Source: Anaerolineaceae bacterium
GTDB taxonomy: Bacteria > Chloroflexota > Anaerolineae > Aggregatilineales > Phototrophicaceae
Direction of reading: 5' to 3'
Assembly: GCA_028818375.1 (NCBI GenBank)
Contig: JAPPOB010000010.1
Location: 1,302,001-1,366,000 of the forward strand
Length of the DNA: 64,000 bases
Part shown: in pieces, positions 25,114 to 34,050 of the stretch
Layout: each line of letters begins with the position of its first letter
Position numbering within the stretch: position 1 is the stretch's first letter
The notes under the pieces: model-generated
Told to the model about the DNA's origin: nothing
The model's input: the letters and a program-made list of their open reading frames with translations, nothing else
Databases searched by the model: none
Made by a program: the position numbers and the translations under genes

Positions 25114-26066
25114 CTGACGACGCCCCGGGTCACGTTCATGAAGAGCGATTCGAGATCTTTTGTCTCTTCCTGAAAGCCGAGAACGCCGATATCGGCCAGG
25201 GCCAGCGCGCGGTTGAGGCCCGCCACGCCGGCGTCATCGCCATCAAAATGGACGCTCAGACGCGCCCGCTCGTCCTCAGGTTCCAGCAGGCCGGTCTCCA
25301 GCACCCGGGGCATGCCTTCCAGCAAACGGCGCGCCTCGCCCACGGCGTCGCCGTCGGCCAGGGTCACCACGATCTCGCGCCAGGGCGTCAACTGCGCGCG
25401 CATGTCCGCCACGCTGCCCTGAATCACCATCTGACCGGCCTCAATGATGCCGATGTGCGTACAAATCTCACTGACGTCCGCCAGGATGTGCGAGGAGAAG
25501 AAAATGCTCTTGCCCATGGACGCCAGTTCGACCAGCAATTCGCGGATCTCGACGCGGGCGCGCGGGTCCAGGCCGGCGGCCGGCTCGTCCAGAATCAGGA
25601 CTTCGGGATCGTGGGCCAGGGTGCGCGCCAGCGACAGGCGTTGCTTCATGCCGCGGCTGAGCTTGTCCACCATGTCCTCGCGGCGGTGCGTCAGGTCCAC
25701 CAGTTCGAGCAGGTCGTCAATCAGGCGGCGGCGCTCGTTCTCGGGGATGTCGTAACAGGCGGCGAAAAAGTCCAGGTATTCCCAGACGCGCATGTCGTCG
25801 TAGACGCCGAACTCATCCGGCATATACCCGATGGAGCGGCGCACGGCGCGCGGATGCGCGGTGACCGAATAGCCGGCCACGCGGGCCTCGCCCTCCGTCG
25901 GGCGGGTCAGGGTCGTCAGGACGCGCATGGTGGTCGTTTTGCCGGCGCCATTGGGGCCCACGAAACCGTAGATCGCGCCCTCCGGCACCGCCAGTGAAAG
26001 CCCGCTGACCGCGGTGAAGCGCGCGTAGCGCTTGACCAGGTCGCTGGTTTCGATGATGAGGCTCAT
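25110..26066 (-). CDS. ABC transporter ATP-binding protein
   Basis: 318 aa. Walker A GFVGPNGAGKTTTMRVL, signature LSRGMKQRLSLARTLAHDPE, Walker B VLILDEPAAGLDPRARVEI and the H-loop SSHI. N-terminus MSLIIETSDLVKRYARFTAV is that of the CcmA/NatA-type exporters that pair with ABC-2 permeases. A C-terminal ~80-residue regulatory domain follows the nucleotide-binding domain. Stop/start overlaps link it with the genes on both sides. Confidence 0.96.
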   Translation of the reverse strand: MSLIIETSDLVKRYARFTAVSGLSLAVPEGAIYGFVGPNGAGKTTTMRVLTTLTRPTEGEARVAGYSVTAHPRAVRRSIGYMPDEFGVYDDMRVWEYLDFFAACYDIPENERRRLIDDLLELVDLTHRREDMVDKLSRGMKQRLSLARTLAHDPEVLILDEPAAGLDPRARVEIRELLVELASMGKSIFFSSHILADVSEICTHIGIIEAGQMVIQGSVADMRAQLTPWREIVVTLADGDAVGEARRLLEGMPRVLETGLLEPEDERARLSVHFDGDDAGVAGLNRALALADIGVLGFQEETKDLESLFMNVTRGVVS

Positions 26067-28651
26067 GCGTCGGCCACCGTCGCTCTGTCGTCAGTATACA
26101 TGAAATAACCCTGCTGCTCGATTGCGAGGCGTTCCACCCGCAGCGCGCTGCCGAGCTCTTCGGCAACCAGACGCAGTAACACACTGTTCTGCGCGCCCAG
26201 CAGCGCCTGGGGATTCTCCACGACCACCGTGCGCGTCGTGCTGCGGGTGCGCGGACGACTCAGTGTGACCGGTCGCCAGCGCGAATCCCGCCAGTCCCAC
26301 AGGTCCAGAGGGATTTCGTCCGGCCCCGTATTGCGCAGATTGATAATGACCTGCAGGGCCTCCACCCGTTCCAGCTGAGCCAGCGGCAGCGGCGTGAAAC
26401 GGAAGACCACCTGGTCGCCCGGCTGAAAGTCTGTGTTGACCGGCGCGGCATTGCCGGACAGACTGTTGCGCTCCTGCGCCACCCAGGTGAACTGGTCCGC
26501 CTCGATTCGCACCAGTCCCTGCGGTAATTCCTGCTCAACTTCAAGCGCAATGAGATAGAGCGCGGCGTCGTTGGGTTCCCACTGCGCCTCTCCCGGTTCC
26601 GTCTGCAGGGGCATCGCGCCCCAGCCGGCGAGGAACACCTGACCGCCGCGGGCGGTGGAGAGGAAGGGATCGGTCACGGCGGCCGAAAGCAACAACTGGC
26701 GCCGGTGCCTCTCCTGGGCTGTGGCGCTGGAGCCGGGCCCCTCGCGGTAGGCGCGAGTGTTGTAGTCGTCCTGCATGATGTCCATCACGCTTTGTTCGCG
26801 CGCTGCCAGCACTCTCGAAAAACGACTGAAACGCAGCTGTGTCAGTTGCGCTTCGCCGCGACGTTCCAGCGGCGACGGCGCCGGAGGTTGCAGGGTGTCC
26901 GAAACCAGCGGCAATTCGAAGCTGGCGCTCTCTCCCGGCTGCAGGGCCGTCGGCAGCGCCTGGCTTCCGGCGCGCGCAAGAATGACCGGCTCGCTCAGGG
27001 GAAAGTCGCCGGCGTTGCGCACGGTGCCGCTCAGCAGCCAGTGCCAGCGCGGCTCGCCAGTCAGCGGGTCCGGCTCTCCCCGGCGGTAACTTAGCGTGGC
27101 GGCGCCAGTGATGGCCGGCGCCGGCGTAACCGCCGTGGTGTGAAAGGTGGAGATGAAGCTCGCGTCCACGTTGAAGTCCAGGGCGTCGAAGCTGTCCGCC
27201 TGGCGAATGTCCGTGCGGGCCTGGATGCCCGCGGCGAAGGGATTGGCGGGGATCTCGCGCGCCAGCGGTCGCAAACTGCTGCCCGGCGCCGTCAACAGAT
27301 TGTAGGTGGCGCGCCGCGGTGAGAGCACGCCGACCAGCCCGGTCACCTGGGCCTGCTCGCTTTCCGGCCAGGCCTGCACCAGCGCCAGGCGACTGAGCGT
27401 GGCGCTGGTGCCGCGCAAGCCAAATCCGACCGACCAGGACAACGCGCTGAACAGCAGAATCAGCGCGGGAATGGTCACCCAGGCCCAGGCGCGCCGGTTT
27501 ATACGTCGCAGGATGAGATAATTCAGCGGGCCAATCAACGCGACGTATAAGAGCAAAAAGCCGCAAAGCGGCAGGAGGTCCGGCAGCAGGTCCAGGCCGG
27601 GAAGAATTTCGCTGGCGTTGGCGGCGCGCTCAAGATCGGTGATGCCCTGCGACCAGCCGGGCAGGGGCCGTCGCGTGGCCGCCAGGGTGAACCACAGATT
27701 GTCCAGACCGGGCCATTCACTCAGGGGCGCGACCAGGGGGTCCGCCGCCAAATAGTCCACCGTGCCCAGTCCGTATTCACGTCGCAACAGCAGCGGCACG
27801 CCATCCGGGGTCGTTGCCAGTACGCGGGCGTCGGCGCGCAGGCTGCCCGTTGCGATCAGGGTCTCGCGCCCGGGCGGCAGATCATCGCTGCCCGCCAGTG
27901 CGGCCAGCGACGCCAGGTCCGCCGTCGTCAGACTGGCGGAGGGACCCAGCGGCAGCAGCTCACCCAGACCGGCGGCCGTCCCCTGCCATCCCGCGCCGCC
28001 TGTGACGATGAGATGGGCGCCGGCCAGCACCCGCGCCGCCAACGCCTCGCGTTGCGCGTTGTCGAGCGCGCCGCTGTCCACGTCACTGAAAAAAAAGGTG
28101 TCCACCGACTGCAGCGCAGCCGCCAGCGGCGGCAGGTCTTCCAGCGCCATGCCGGCGCGCCAGGCCTGTCGCCCACCCGGCGCCAGCGAGGACAGGTCCA
28201 CCCGCCCCCGCGACGAATCGCCCGCCAGCACATGGAGATTGTCCGCCTCCGGCACGTGTCGCAGCGGCGCTTCCTGCGACGCCAGCACGATATTGTCGTC
28301 ATCCAGGTATTCAATGCGGACGCTGTCGGCGAAGCTGCGCGCGGTTGCATAGAGAAAGACTCTCTTGCGCGCCCCTGCCGGCAGTTCCAGCGCCGTGCTG
28401 AAGGTGTTGCTGAAGGCGTTGCCGGAGGTCTCCGGGCGCAGCACGAGGCGGCCGCTTCGGTCGGCGCCGGCGTTGCTGGCCTGCACCCGTATCGGGAACC
28501 ACTTGTGTTCGCGGAAGAAACTGTCGAAACCGGCTTCCACCTCCAGCGTGATGCCCTGCGCCTGCGCGGCCGCGGGCGCGGCGATGACCGTCAGCAGCAG
28601 CAGGACGGGAAGCAGCAGATTCAGGTTGTGGCGCCGCCCGCCCTGGCTCAC
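26063..28651 (-). CDS. Large secreted/membrane surface protein of the ABC-MoxR locus
   Basis: 862 aa. A signal peptide (LLLPVLLLLTVIAAPAAAQA, cleavage likely after AQAQG) is followed by ~330 extracellular residues with a GATase-like or Rossmann-like portion (HLIVTGGAGWQGTAAGLGEL). Two membrane helices follow near 365-425 (LLPLCGFLLLYVALIGPLNY and WVTIPALILLFSALSW), then a ~430-residue C-terminal region rich in beta structure. No enzymatic motif recognised. Similar proteins are often encoded next to ABC-2 exporters in gliding or envelope loci, so a sensor or substrate-presentation role is possible. Stop overlaps next starts on both sides. Confidence 0.8.
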   Translation of the reverse strand: MSQGGRRHNLNLLLPVLLLLTVIAAPAAAQAQGITLEVEAGFDSFFREHKWFPIRVQASNAGADRSGRLVLRPETSGNAFSNTFSTALELPAGARKRVFLYATARSFADSVRIEYLDDDNIVLASQEAPLRHVPEADNLHVLAGDSSRGRVDLSSLAPGGRQAWRAGMALEDLPPLAAALQSVDTFFFSDVDSGALDNAQREALAARVLAGAHLIVTGGAGWQGTAAGLGELLPLGPSASLTTADLASLAALAGSDDLPPGRETLIATGSLRADARVLATTPDGVPLLLRREYGLGTVDYLAADPLVAPLSEWPGLDNLWFTLAATRRPLPGWSQGITDLERAANASEILPGLDLLPDLLPLCGFLLLYVALIGPLNYLILRRINRRAWAWVTIPALILLFSALSWSVGFGLRGTSATLSRLALVQAWPESEQAQVTGLVGVLSPRRATYNLLTAPGSSLRPLAREIPANPFAAGIQARTDIRQADSFDALDFNVDASFISTFHTTAVTPAPAITGAATLSYRRGEPDPLTGEPRWHWLLSGTVRNAGDFPLSEPVILARAGSQALPTALQPGESASFELPLVSDTLQPPAPSPLERRGEAQLTQLRFSRFSRVLAAREQSVMDIMQDDYNTRAYREGPGSSATAQERHRRQLLLSAAVTDPFLSTARGGQVFLAGWGAMPLQTEPGEAQWEPNDAALYLIALEVEQELPQGLVRIEADQFTWVAQERNSLSGNAAPVNTDFQPGDQVVFRFTPLPLAQLERVEALQVIINLRNTGPDEIPLDLWDWRDSRWRPVTLSRPRTRSTTRTVVVENPQALLGAQNSVLLRLVAEELGSALRVERLAIEQQGYFMYTDDRATVADA

Positions 28652-29436
28652 AGGCGCACCCGGCAGTGGCGCACGAAGGTGTCGCGTTCGGTCAGGGTGA
28701 CGAGGTTGTAGCCCGGCCAGTGCAGCGGCTCCTTGTACGGGTCGGCCTGGCCGTGCCAGGTCTGCGTCTGGAACCAGCTGCTGCGCACGCTCTGGTAGGC
28801 GATGCCGTCGCGCAGCGTGAGGACGCTCTCGTGAATATGGCCGTAGAACACGCAGCGCAGGCGCGCCCGCGCCGGCAGGAGCGCCTCGTGCAGCGCCTCG
28901 CCGTTGCGCAGCACGATGCCGTCCAGCCAGGGCACGACCAGCGACAGCGGGTTGTGGTGCAGCGCCACCACCAGCGGTCGCGGGTCATCCGCCGCGCAGC
29001 GCTGCGCCAGCCAGTCCAGCTGTTCCGCTTCCAGCCAGCCGTAGTGTTCGTCCACGCCCGGCGCGCTGCTGTCGAGCAGGAGAAACTGCACACCGCCGAT
29101 CTCGAACTCCTGGTCGGCCTGCGCGGCGGGCTCGTCGATTCCCATGAGCTCCTGCTGCAGCCAGTCGCTGCGGTCGTGGTTGCCGGGCAGGAAATAGACC
29201 GGCATGCGCAACTGGCGGTAGAGGTCTGCGGCCTGCCGGTATTCCTCCGGTCGTTCCGGGTCGCTGTGGACGTCGCCGGTATGCAGCACAAAGTCGATCG
29301 GCAGGGGCAGCGCGACAATTTCGCGCAGCAGCGCCTCGGCGCCAGGCCGCGGCAGGATGTCGGTCAATGGCCCGCTCCACGCGGGGTCCGTCGCCAGGTG
29401 CGAGTCGCTGATATGAACGAAGGTCAGGGGCTGCAT
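28648..29436 (-). CDS. CpdA/Icc-like metallophosphoesterase, copy 1
   Basis: 262 aa. All calcineurin-like motifs are present: DSH in FVHISDSHLA, GDV in HTGDVHSD, GNHD in FLPGNHDRSD, HH in VVALHHNPLSL and GHIH in FYGHIHES. Members of this group hydrolyse cyclic nucleotides or other phosphodiesters; the substrate is unknown. It is one of three tandem paralogues (copies 2 and 3 begin at 32239 and 33110) and is separated from copy 2 by the ATPase-PIN module: the PIN stop TAG directly abuts this ATG. Its stop overlaps the surface-protein start as ATGA. Confidence 0.9.
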   Translation of the reverse strand: MQPLTFVHISDSHLATDPAWSGPLTDILPRPGAEALLREIVALPLPIDFVLHTGDVHSDPERPEEYRQAADLYRQLRMPVYFLPGNHDRSDWLQQELMGIDEPAAQADQEFEIGGVQFLLLDSSAPGVDEHYGWLEAEQLDWLAQRCAADDPRPLVVALHHNPLSLVVPWLDGIVLRNGEALHEALLPARARLRCVFYGHIHESVLTLRDGIAYQSVRSSWFQTQTWHGQADPYKEPLHWPGYNLVTLTERDTFVRHCRVRL

Positions 29437-29976
29437 CTAGTGATCTCTGTGCTGGTAGCCGAGTTGTCGTTTGGCTTCGTTTGGTGCTCCGCGCCGGAGC
29501 CAGTCGATGCACTTTTCTTCAGCAACATCGGGATTGACCCACACCACATCTTGGATTTCTTCTACTTTCTTGCAGATGACGCAGAAATGAAAGTGAACTC
29601 GCTTGTCCATTGACGAAATAGTCATATCGGACTTTAGAGCGGCCTCCAGCAAATGAACATCCTTTCTCATGATTCTAAATATATGGATGTCCGGCGCGTG
29701 ACAACAAACTTGCTCCCTTAGCCTTTCGTCACTTGCATCTGCTATGCTAAAAATCTGGTTGTTTTCAGTCATGGTTGCCAGCCAGTCCAAAGCAAAATAG
29801 GAACCGCGTTCTGTCCATTCTTTCAAGATGTCTGGAGACAAAGTAATCCGGTGACCACAAATGCGCATGCTCTCCAGAAATTCACTAGAGTTTATAGACT
29901 GCTTAGTCTCTTTCTGGCTTGAGGAGAATGCTATGTCCGCATCAACAACGAGGTTTTTCGTTTCAAGCTGGTTCAT
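29437..29976 (-). CDS. PIN-like putative nuclease effector of an ATPase module
   Basis: 179 aa. Acidic residues spaced as in PIN nucleases: VVDADIAF at the N-terminus (Asp12, Asp14), Glu in SPDILKEWTE, Asp in DVHLLEAALKSDMTISSMDK, with the final Asp in SMDKRVHF. A likely toxin or RNase effector controlled by the ATPase gene it overlaps by 14 bases. Cysteines in VCCHAPD and HFCVICKK could form a metal site. AT-rich, unlike its neighbours, so recently acquired. The stop codon sits directly against the metallophosphoesterase start. Similarity to PIN domains is motif-level only. Confidence 0.68.
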   Translation of the reverse strand: MNQLETKNLVVDADIAFSSSQKETKQSINSSEFLESMRICGHRITLSPDILKEWTERGSYFALDWLATMTENNQIFSIADASDERLREQVCCHAPDIHIFRIMRKDVHLLEAALKSDMTISSMDKRVHFHFCVICKKVEEIQDVVWVNPDVAEEKCIDWLRRGAPNEAKRQLGYQHRDH

Positions 29977-31372
29977 TCACCAAGCCCATTCTGCGCTTGG
30001 TAACAGCGTTCAAGTATCTCTTCTGTTCTTCTAAGCGGATGTCTGCGAAATCTACTGGCCAGTCAGCACTGTGTGCGCCATTCTCGTCCAAACTTTCCTT
30101 CCTTACTGTCGTGTTTCCTTCATAATCCCTCTCGAACCAATTCAGGATGACTTTTTCGTTTGAAAGTTTCCCTTCGGCAACTTGAGTCATTACTCCCTGC
30201 AACAATAGTGAACTGTGCGTTTCGATGATTACGCGAACGCCACGATTCGCAGCATCCGCCAAGACCCTGGCGAGAGCGACTTGAGCACGTGGGTGCAGGT
30301 GCAATTCAGGTTGCTCAATGTAAACCATCTGGCCCTTCTCCCCTGCCGCAAGCGCTACAAGAACTGGTAGTACCTGCGAAACTCCAAATCCCACATCGGC
30401 AATGTTCACTTCGTCACCAATGTAAGAATCGTCAATGTATGACTTTAATCTGCCAACCTTCAATTCCACGCTTACATCATCAAGACGATCCGACTTTACC
30501 CATCCAGTCAATTCTAGGCCTCGCAGACCAGTTTCAACTCTTTTGATCTGTTCAGTCTGCTCTTCATTCCAATTTGTGATGAGCCCAGCCATGTACTTCT
30601 CGAATTGCCCAGCAAACCTTGGAGCTTGAGAAGGTGTGATCGTGTAGATGCGCTCTGGCTGGCCACGCAGACCTGGCAAATGGATTATATTGGCAATCGC
30701 CGATTGCATTTCGGGCGTTGGTTCTATAGGAATAGAGAAGCTAGGGAATGGCCTGTTTTTTCTTTGGTATTTCCTAAACATCTGAACTTGCAAAAAACAA
30801 CGCTTTGATTCAACTCGAAACCCTAACTTTCGCTTTGAAATGACATTGCTGTCCTCATCGCCATCGGAGCCCTCATTAGGATCTTCCCTCATAAATGCCG
30901 GAAGCAATGGAACGATCTTTTTTTCTCGCATGTTTGGGGTGAGTCGAAATTCTGCCGGGCGCTCATCGTATTTTGCAGCGATTGGATCTCTTCCTGACAT
31001 GCTCTTTAGTCTTATTTGCCTTCGTTGACTGTCAGGATCAGGCGTACACTCGTAATCACAAGACAAATAGACTTCCTTCCCTATTTCTAGCCCAACAGAA
31101 ATAACGGGTTTCATCTTTGTAGTACTCATCGGAATAAACTGTTCATACTGCGTGAATCTAACGTGTGGCCCATCAAGCAGCAGTGGACCCGGGTCATGAG
31201 ATGCATCCAAAGTCTGCTTCATAAGCAATATTGGTTGCATAATGCTGGACTTGCCCGAGCTATTCGCGCCGGCGAGGATGGTCAGTGGACGTACGTCAAT
31301 TGATGTCTTTTCGCGGATGGACTTATATCCGGCGACAGTGATTTTCGTGATGCCCTGTGGTTTCTCAGCCAT
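29963..31372 (-). CDS. AAA ATPase of the DUF3696/OLD-like group
   Basis: 469 aa. ABC-type ATPase core split by a long insertion: Walker A AGANSSGKSSIMQPILLMKQ near residue 35, ABC-like signature VGFGVSQVLPVLVALAAGEK, Walker B VYIEQPELHLHPRAQ and switch His in VIIETHSS. The C-terminal VDENGAHSADWPVDF-type tail resembles DUF3696. Such ATPases pair with toxic effectors in anti-phage modules (e.g. PARIS, OLD-type systems); here the partner is a PIN-like protein. GGAGG eight bases upstream supports ATG 31372, and a TATACT promoter precedes it. Low GC, inserted between metallophosphoesterase paralogues. Confidence 0.85.
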   Translation of the reverse strand: MAEKPQGITKITVAGYKSIREKTSIDVRPLTILAGANSSGKSSIMQPILLMKQTLDASHDPGPLLLDGPHVRFTQYEQFIPMSTTKMKPVISVGLEIGKEVYLSCDYECTPDPDSQRRQIRLKSMSGRDPIAAKYDERPAEFRLTPNMREKKIVPLLPAFMREDPNEGSDGDEDSNVISKRKLGFRVESKRCFLQVQMFRKYQRKNRPFPSFSIPIEPTPEMQSAIANIIHLPGLRGQPERIYTITPSQAPRFAGQFEKYMAGLITNWNEEQTEQIKRVETGLRGLELTGWVKSDRLDDVSVELKVGRLKSYIDDSYIGDEVNIADVGFGVSQVLPVLVALAAGEKGQMVYIEQPELHLHPRAQVALARVLADAANRGVRVIIETHSSLLLQGVMTQVAEGKLSNEKVILNWFERDYEGNTTVRKESLDENGAHSADWPVDFADIRLEEQKRYLNAVTKRRMGLVNEPA

Positions 31373-31395
31373 TGCCGACCTCCTGAATGGCCCTC

Positions 31396-31423
31396 AGTAT
31401 ACACCTGCCCCGGTCAATCTGAA
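31396..31423 (-). promoter_or_regulatory. Promoter of the ATPase-PIN module
   Basis: TTCAGA (31423-31418), 16-base spacer, TATACT (31401-31396) on the minus strand, 23 bases before the ATPase ATG. It gives the inserted module its own promoter within an otherwise co-directional run. Confidence 0.5.
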
Positions 31424-31453
31424 CCGGCGAAATCACCCCGCCCCCGCCACGAC

Positions 31454-32239
31454 TCACAGGCGCAGGCGGCAGTGCCGCACGAAGGTGTCGCGTTCGGTCA
31501 GGGTGACGAGGTTGTAGCCGGGCCACTGCAGCGGCTCCGGCCCCAGGCTGGCCTGACCGTACCAGGTCCGCAACTGAAACCAGCTGCCGCGCACGCTGTG
31601 GCAGGCGATGCCATCGCGCAGGGTCAAGACACTCTCATGGATGTGTCCGTAGAGGACCAGGCGAAGGCGATGCCGCGCCAGTGTGAGAACCTCGTGCAAC
31701 GCCTCACCGTTGCGCAGAATCAGCTCCTCCGGCCAGGACACTCCCAGCGACAGGGGATTGTGATGCAGCGCCACCACCAGTGGACGACTGTCCGACGCCG
31801 CGCAGCGACCCTCCAGCCAGGCCAACTGCTCCGGCTCCAGGCGACCGTGGCCTCCCTCCTCCTGCGGGACAGTGCTGTCCAGCAGCAGGAACTGCACGCC
31901 GCCGGCCTCAAACTCCTGGTCGGCATGCGGGCCGGTGACTTCCCTGCCCAGGAGCCGGCGTTGCAGCCAGTCACTGCGGTCGTGATTGCCTGGCAGGAAG
32001 TACACCGGCACGTCCAAACGGCTGTAGAGCTCAAGCGTCCGCCGATAGTCGTCTTCCCGCCGCGGGTCGTGGTTAACGTCGCCCGTATTCAGCAGGAATT
32101 CAATGGGCGCGGGCAGCGCCTCGATTTCGCGCAGCAGGGCCTCCGTGGCCGCGAGCGCGGACACGAACCCCGTCCCCACGCTGTCCGGGTCCGTCACCAG
32201 GTGCGAATCGCTGAGGTGGACGAAGGTCAGGGGCTGCAT
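31454..32239 (-). CDS. CpdA/Icc-like metallophosphoesterase, copy 2
   Basis: 261 aa, with the same five motifs as copy 1 (DSH, GDV in NTGDVNHDP, GNHD, HHNP, GHIH). The last ~60 bases are nearly identical to copy 1, while the middle differs, suggesting gene conversion among the three copies. It lies between copy 3 (80 bases upstream) and the inserted ATPase. Translation starts at ATG 32239 in the repeated context ...GGCTGCAT on the plus strand. Confidence 0.9.
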   Translation of the reverse strand: MQPLTFVHLSDSHLVTDPDSVGTGFVSALAATEALLREIEALPAPIEFLLNTGDVNHDPRREDDYRRTLELYSRLDVPVYFLPGNHDRSDWLQRRLLGREVTGPHADQEFEAGGVQFLLLDSTVPQEEGGHGRLEPEQLAWLEGRCAASDSRPLVVALHHNPLSLGVSWPEELILRNGEALHEVLTLARHRLRLVLYGHIHESVLTLRDGIACHSVRGSWFQLRTWYGQASLGPEPLQWPGYNLVTLTERDTFVRHCRLRL

Positions 32240-32318
32240 GCGATCACCCGCCAGGCAGGCGGAACCCTGTGCCCGCCAGTGGGCCGCAGCACCAGGCCTG
32301 GCCCATATCCGTCCCGCC

Positions 32319-33110
32319 TCACCGGCGCACCCGGCAGTGCCGTATGAAGGTGTCGCGTTCGGTCAGCGTGACGAGGTTGTAGCCGGGCCATTGAATCGGC
32401 TCCGGGAATTCCGTCTCCTGACCCGGCCAGGTCCGGTTCTGGAACCAGCTGCCGCGCACGCTCTGGTAGGCGATGCCGTCGCGCAGGGTCAGCAGACTCT
32501 CGTGGATATGCCCGTAAAGGACACAGCGCAGTCGACCCCGCGCCAGCAGCAATATTTCGTGCAGCGCCTCCCCGTTGCGCAAAACCAGGTCGTCCAGCCA
32601 GGGCACGTCAATGGCCAGCGGATGGTGATGCAGCGCCACCACCAGCGGTCGACTGTCCGGCGCCGCGCAGCGACCCTCCAGCCAGGCCAGCTGTTCCGGC
32701 GCAAGCTGCCCGTGGCCCTCGTTATGGTTCGCGTCGGCAACGCTGCTGTCCAGCAAGAGGAACTGGACGCCGCCAGCCTCAAATTCCCGGTCGGCGTGGG
32801 GGCCGGGATCTTCGACTCCCCGCAGCGCGCGCTGCAGCCAACGGCTCCGGTCGTGGTTGCCCGGCAGGAAATACACCGGCACGCTCAGGCGGCGATACAG
32901 CTCCAGCGCCTGTTGATACTCTTCTTCACGTTCCGGGTCGTGAACAACGTCGCCGGTATGCAGCACGAAATCAACCGGCGCGGGCAGCGTCTCAATCTCA
33001 CGGACCAGGGCACTGGCCCCGGGAAGTGAGGGGCCGCGTTCCCATCCCCTTCTGCTCGGGTCCGTCAACACGTGCGAATCGCTGATGTGTACGAAAGTCA
33101 GAGGCTGCAT
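32319..33110 (-). CDS. CpdA/Icc-like metallophosphoesterase, copy 3
   Basis: 263 aa, third tandem paralogue and first in transcription order. Motifs DSH, HTGDVVHDPE, GNHDRSRW, HHHPLAID (HHH in place of HHN) and GHIHESLL are intact. It shares with copy 2 a DSSVADANHN-type insertion region and the WLEGRCAAPDSRPLV segment. The acyltransferase gene ends 68 bases upstream. Confidence 0.9.
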   Translation of the reverse strand: MQPLTFVHISDSHVLTDPSRRGWERGPSLPGASALVREIETLPAPVDFVLHTGDVVHDPEREEEYQQALELYRRLSVPVYFLPGNHDRSRWLQRALRGVEDPGPHADREFEAGGVQFLLLDSSVADANHNEGHGQLAPEQLAWLEGRCAAPDSRPLVVALHHHPLAIDVPWLDDLVLRNGEALHEILLLARGRLRCVLYGHIHESLLTLRDGIAYQSVRGSWFQNRTWPGQETEFPEPIQWPGYNLVTLTERDTFIRHCRVRR

Positions 33111-33177
33111 GCGTTGACTCCCTCTTTCACGGTCAAAAGGGACATGACGCTGGCGCTTCTCCGGTCAATGCTGCCCT

Positions 33178-34050
33178 TCACCACATGCCCGCCCTGCCCG
33201 GCTTCCCGCGCAGCGACGCGCGCAGCAGAACCTCCATCGTCGCCAGCACCTGCGCCGCGACGCCCGGGCTGGCTGCCAGCGGATCGCCAAAGCGCAGGGT
33301 CACCTCACTGTCGCGCCAGCGACTGAACATCACCTGTAGCGTGGCTGCCACCCAGGATCGTCGCCGTCCCTCTCTATAGAAGCGCGCCGGCGCCGAGCGC
33401 AGGGCGCGCGCCGAAATCACCCCGCTGACCGCCACGGGCAGAATCGTCAGCGCGGGCACCTGGCGCGCGAAGAGCTCGATGCCCTCCGCCGACCAGTCCG
33501 CCAGCGACTCCGGCGCGCCATCGTACCAGGCCGGGTCCGGCTCGATGCGCCCGGCCGGGAAGTTGAGCAGCGCGCCCCCGCCCCGCAGATGCGCCAGGGC
33601 CCTGCGCAAGGCAGAAACGCGCCGTTCGCCGGCGTCCGGCAACAGAATCAGATGCTGCGCGATGTTGGGCAGCAAGGTAAGGATCGGGCGATCGGCGGTG
33701 ATGACCTTGAGATCCGGCCGATTCAGCCAGGCGAAAAGCGCCATGGCATCCATGACTCCCGCGTGGTTGCCCAGCACCAGCAGCGGCTGACCGGGCGGGA
33801 GCGGCGGGTCCGGCAGGTTGAGCGGCTGCACACTGCGCGTGAAGGAGGGCAGGAGCCACTGCGAGGCCTGCACCAGGTCCGTCTCGCCGACCATCCGCTC
33901 GTACTGAAAGACCAGGCGCGTGATGTCCCGCGCCGGCCCGCGCAGCAGCGGCAACGCGGCCTCGGGGTAGCGAGGGACGAAAGCGCCGAGCATGTCCCGC
34001 GCGTTGTGGCGCAGGGCCAGCGCGAAATCGGAACGCGAGGGTTCAGCCAT
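33178..34050 (-). CDS. PlsC-like glycerolipid acyltransferase
   Basis: 290 aa. The acyltransferase block HX4D is visible as NHAGVMDAMA, followed by LLNFPAGRIEP (the glycerol-phosphate binding block, FPEG variant) and TILPVAVSG. Members transfer acyl chains to lysophosphatidic acid or related lipids at the membrane; specificity is not evident. The first eight bases overlap the end of the upstream membrane-protein gene. No obvious membrane helix; probably membrane-associated. Confidence 0.82.
   Translation of the reverse strand: MAEPSRSDFALALRHNARDMLGAFVPRYPEAALPLLRGPARDITRLVFQYERMVGETDLVQASQWLLPSFTRSVQPLNLPDPPLPPGQPLLVLGNHAGVMDAMALFAWLNRPDLKVITADRPILTLLPNIAQHLILLPDAGERRVSALRRALAHLRGGGALLNFPAGRIEPDPAWYDGAPESLADWSAEGIELFARQVPALTILPVAVSGVISARALRSAPARFYREGRRRSWVAATLQVMFSRWRDSEVTLRFGDPLAASPGVAAQVLATMEVLLRASLRGKPGRAGMW

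Noticed and set aside
31479..31540. Possible insertion-sequence end repeats around the ATPase-PIN cassette
   Set aside because: The repeated segments are the conserved 3' ends of the metallophosphoesterase genes themselves; no transposase or target-site duplication could be identified.
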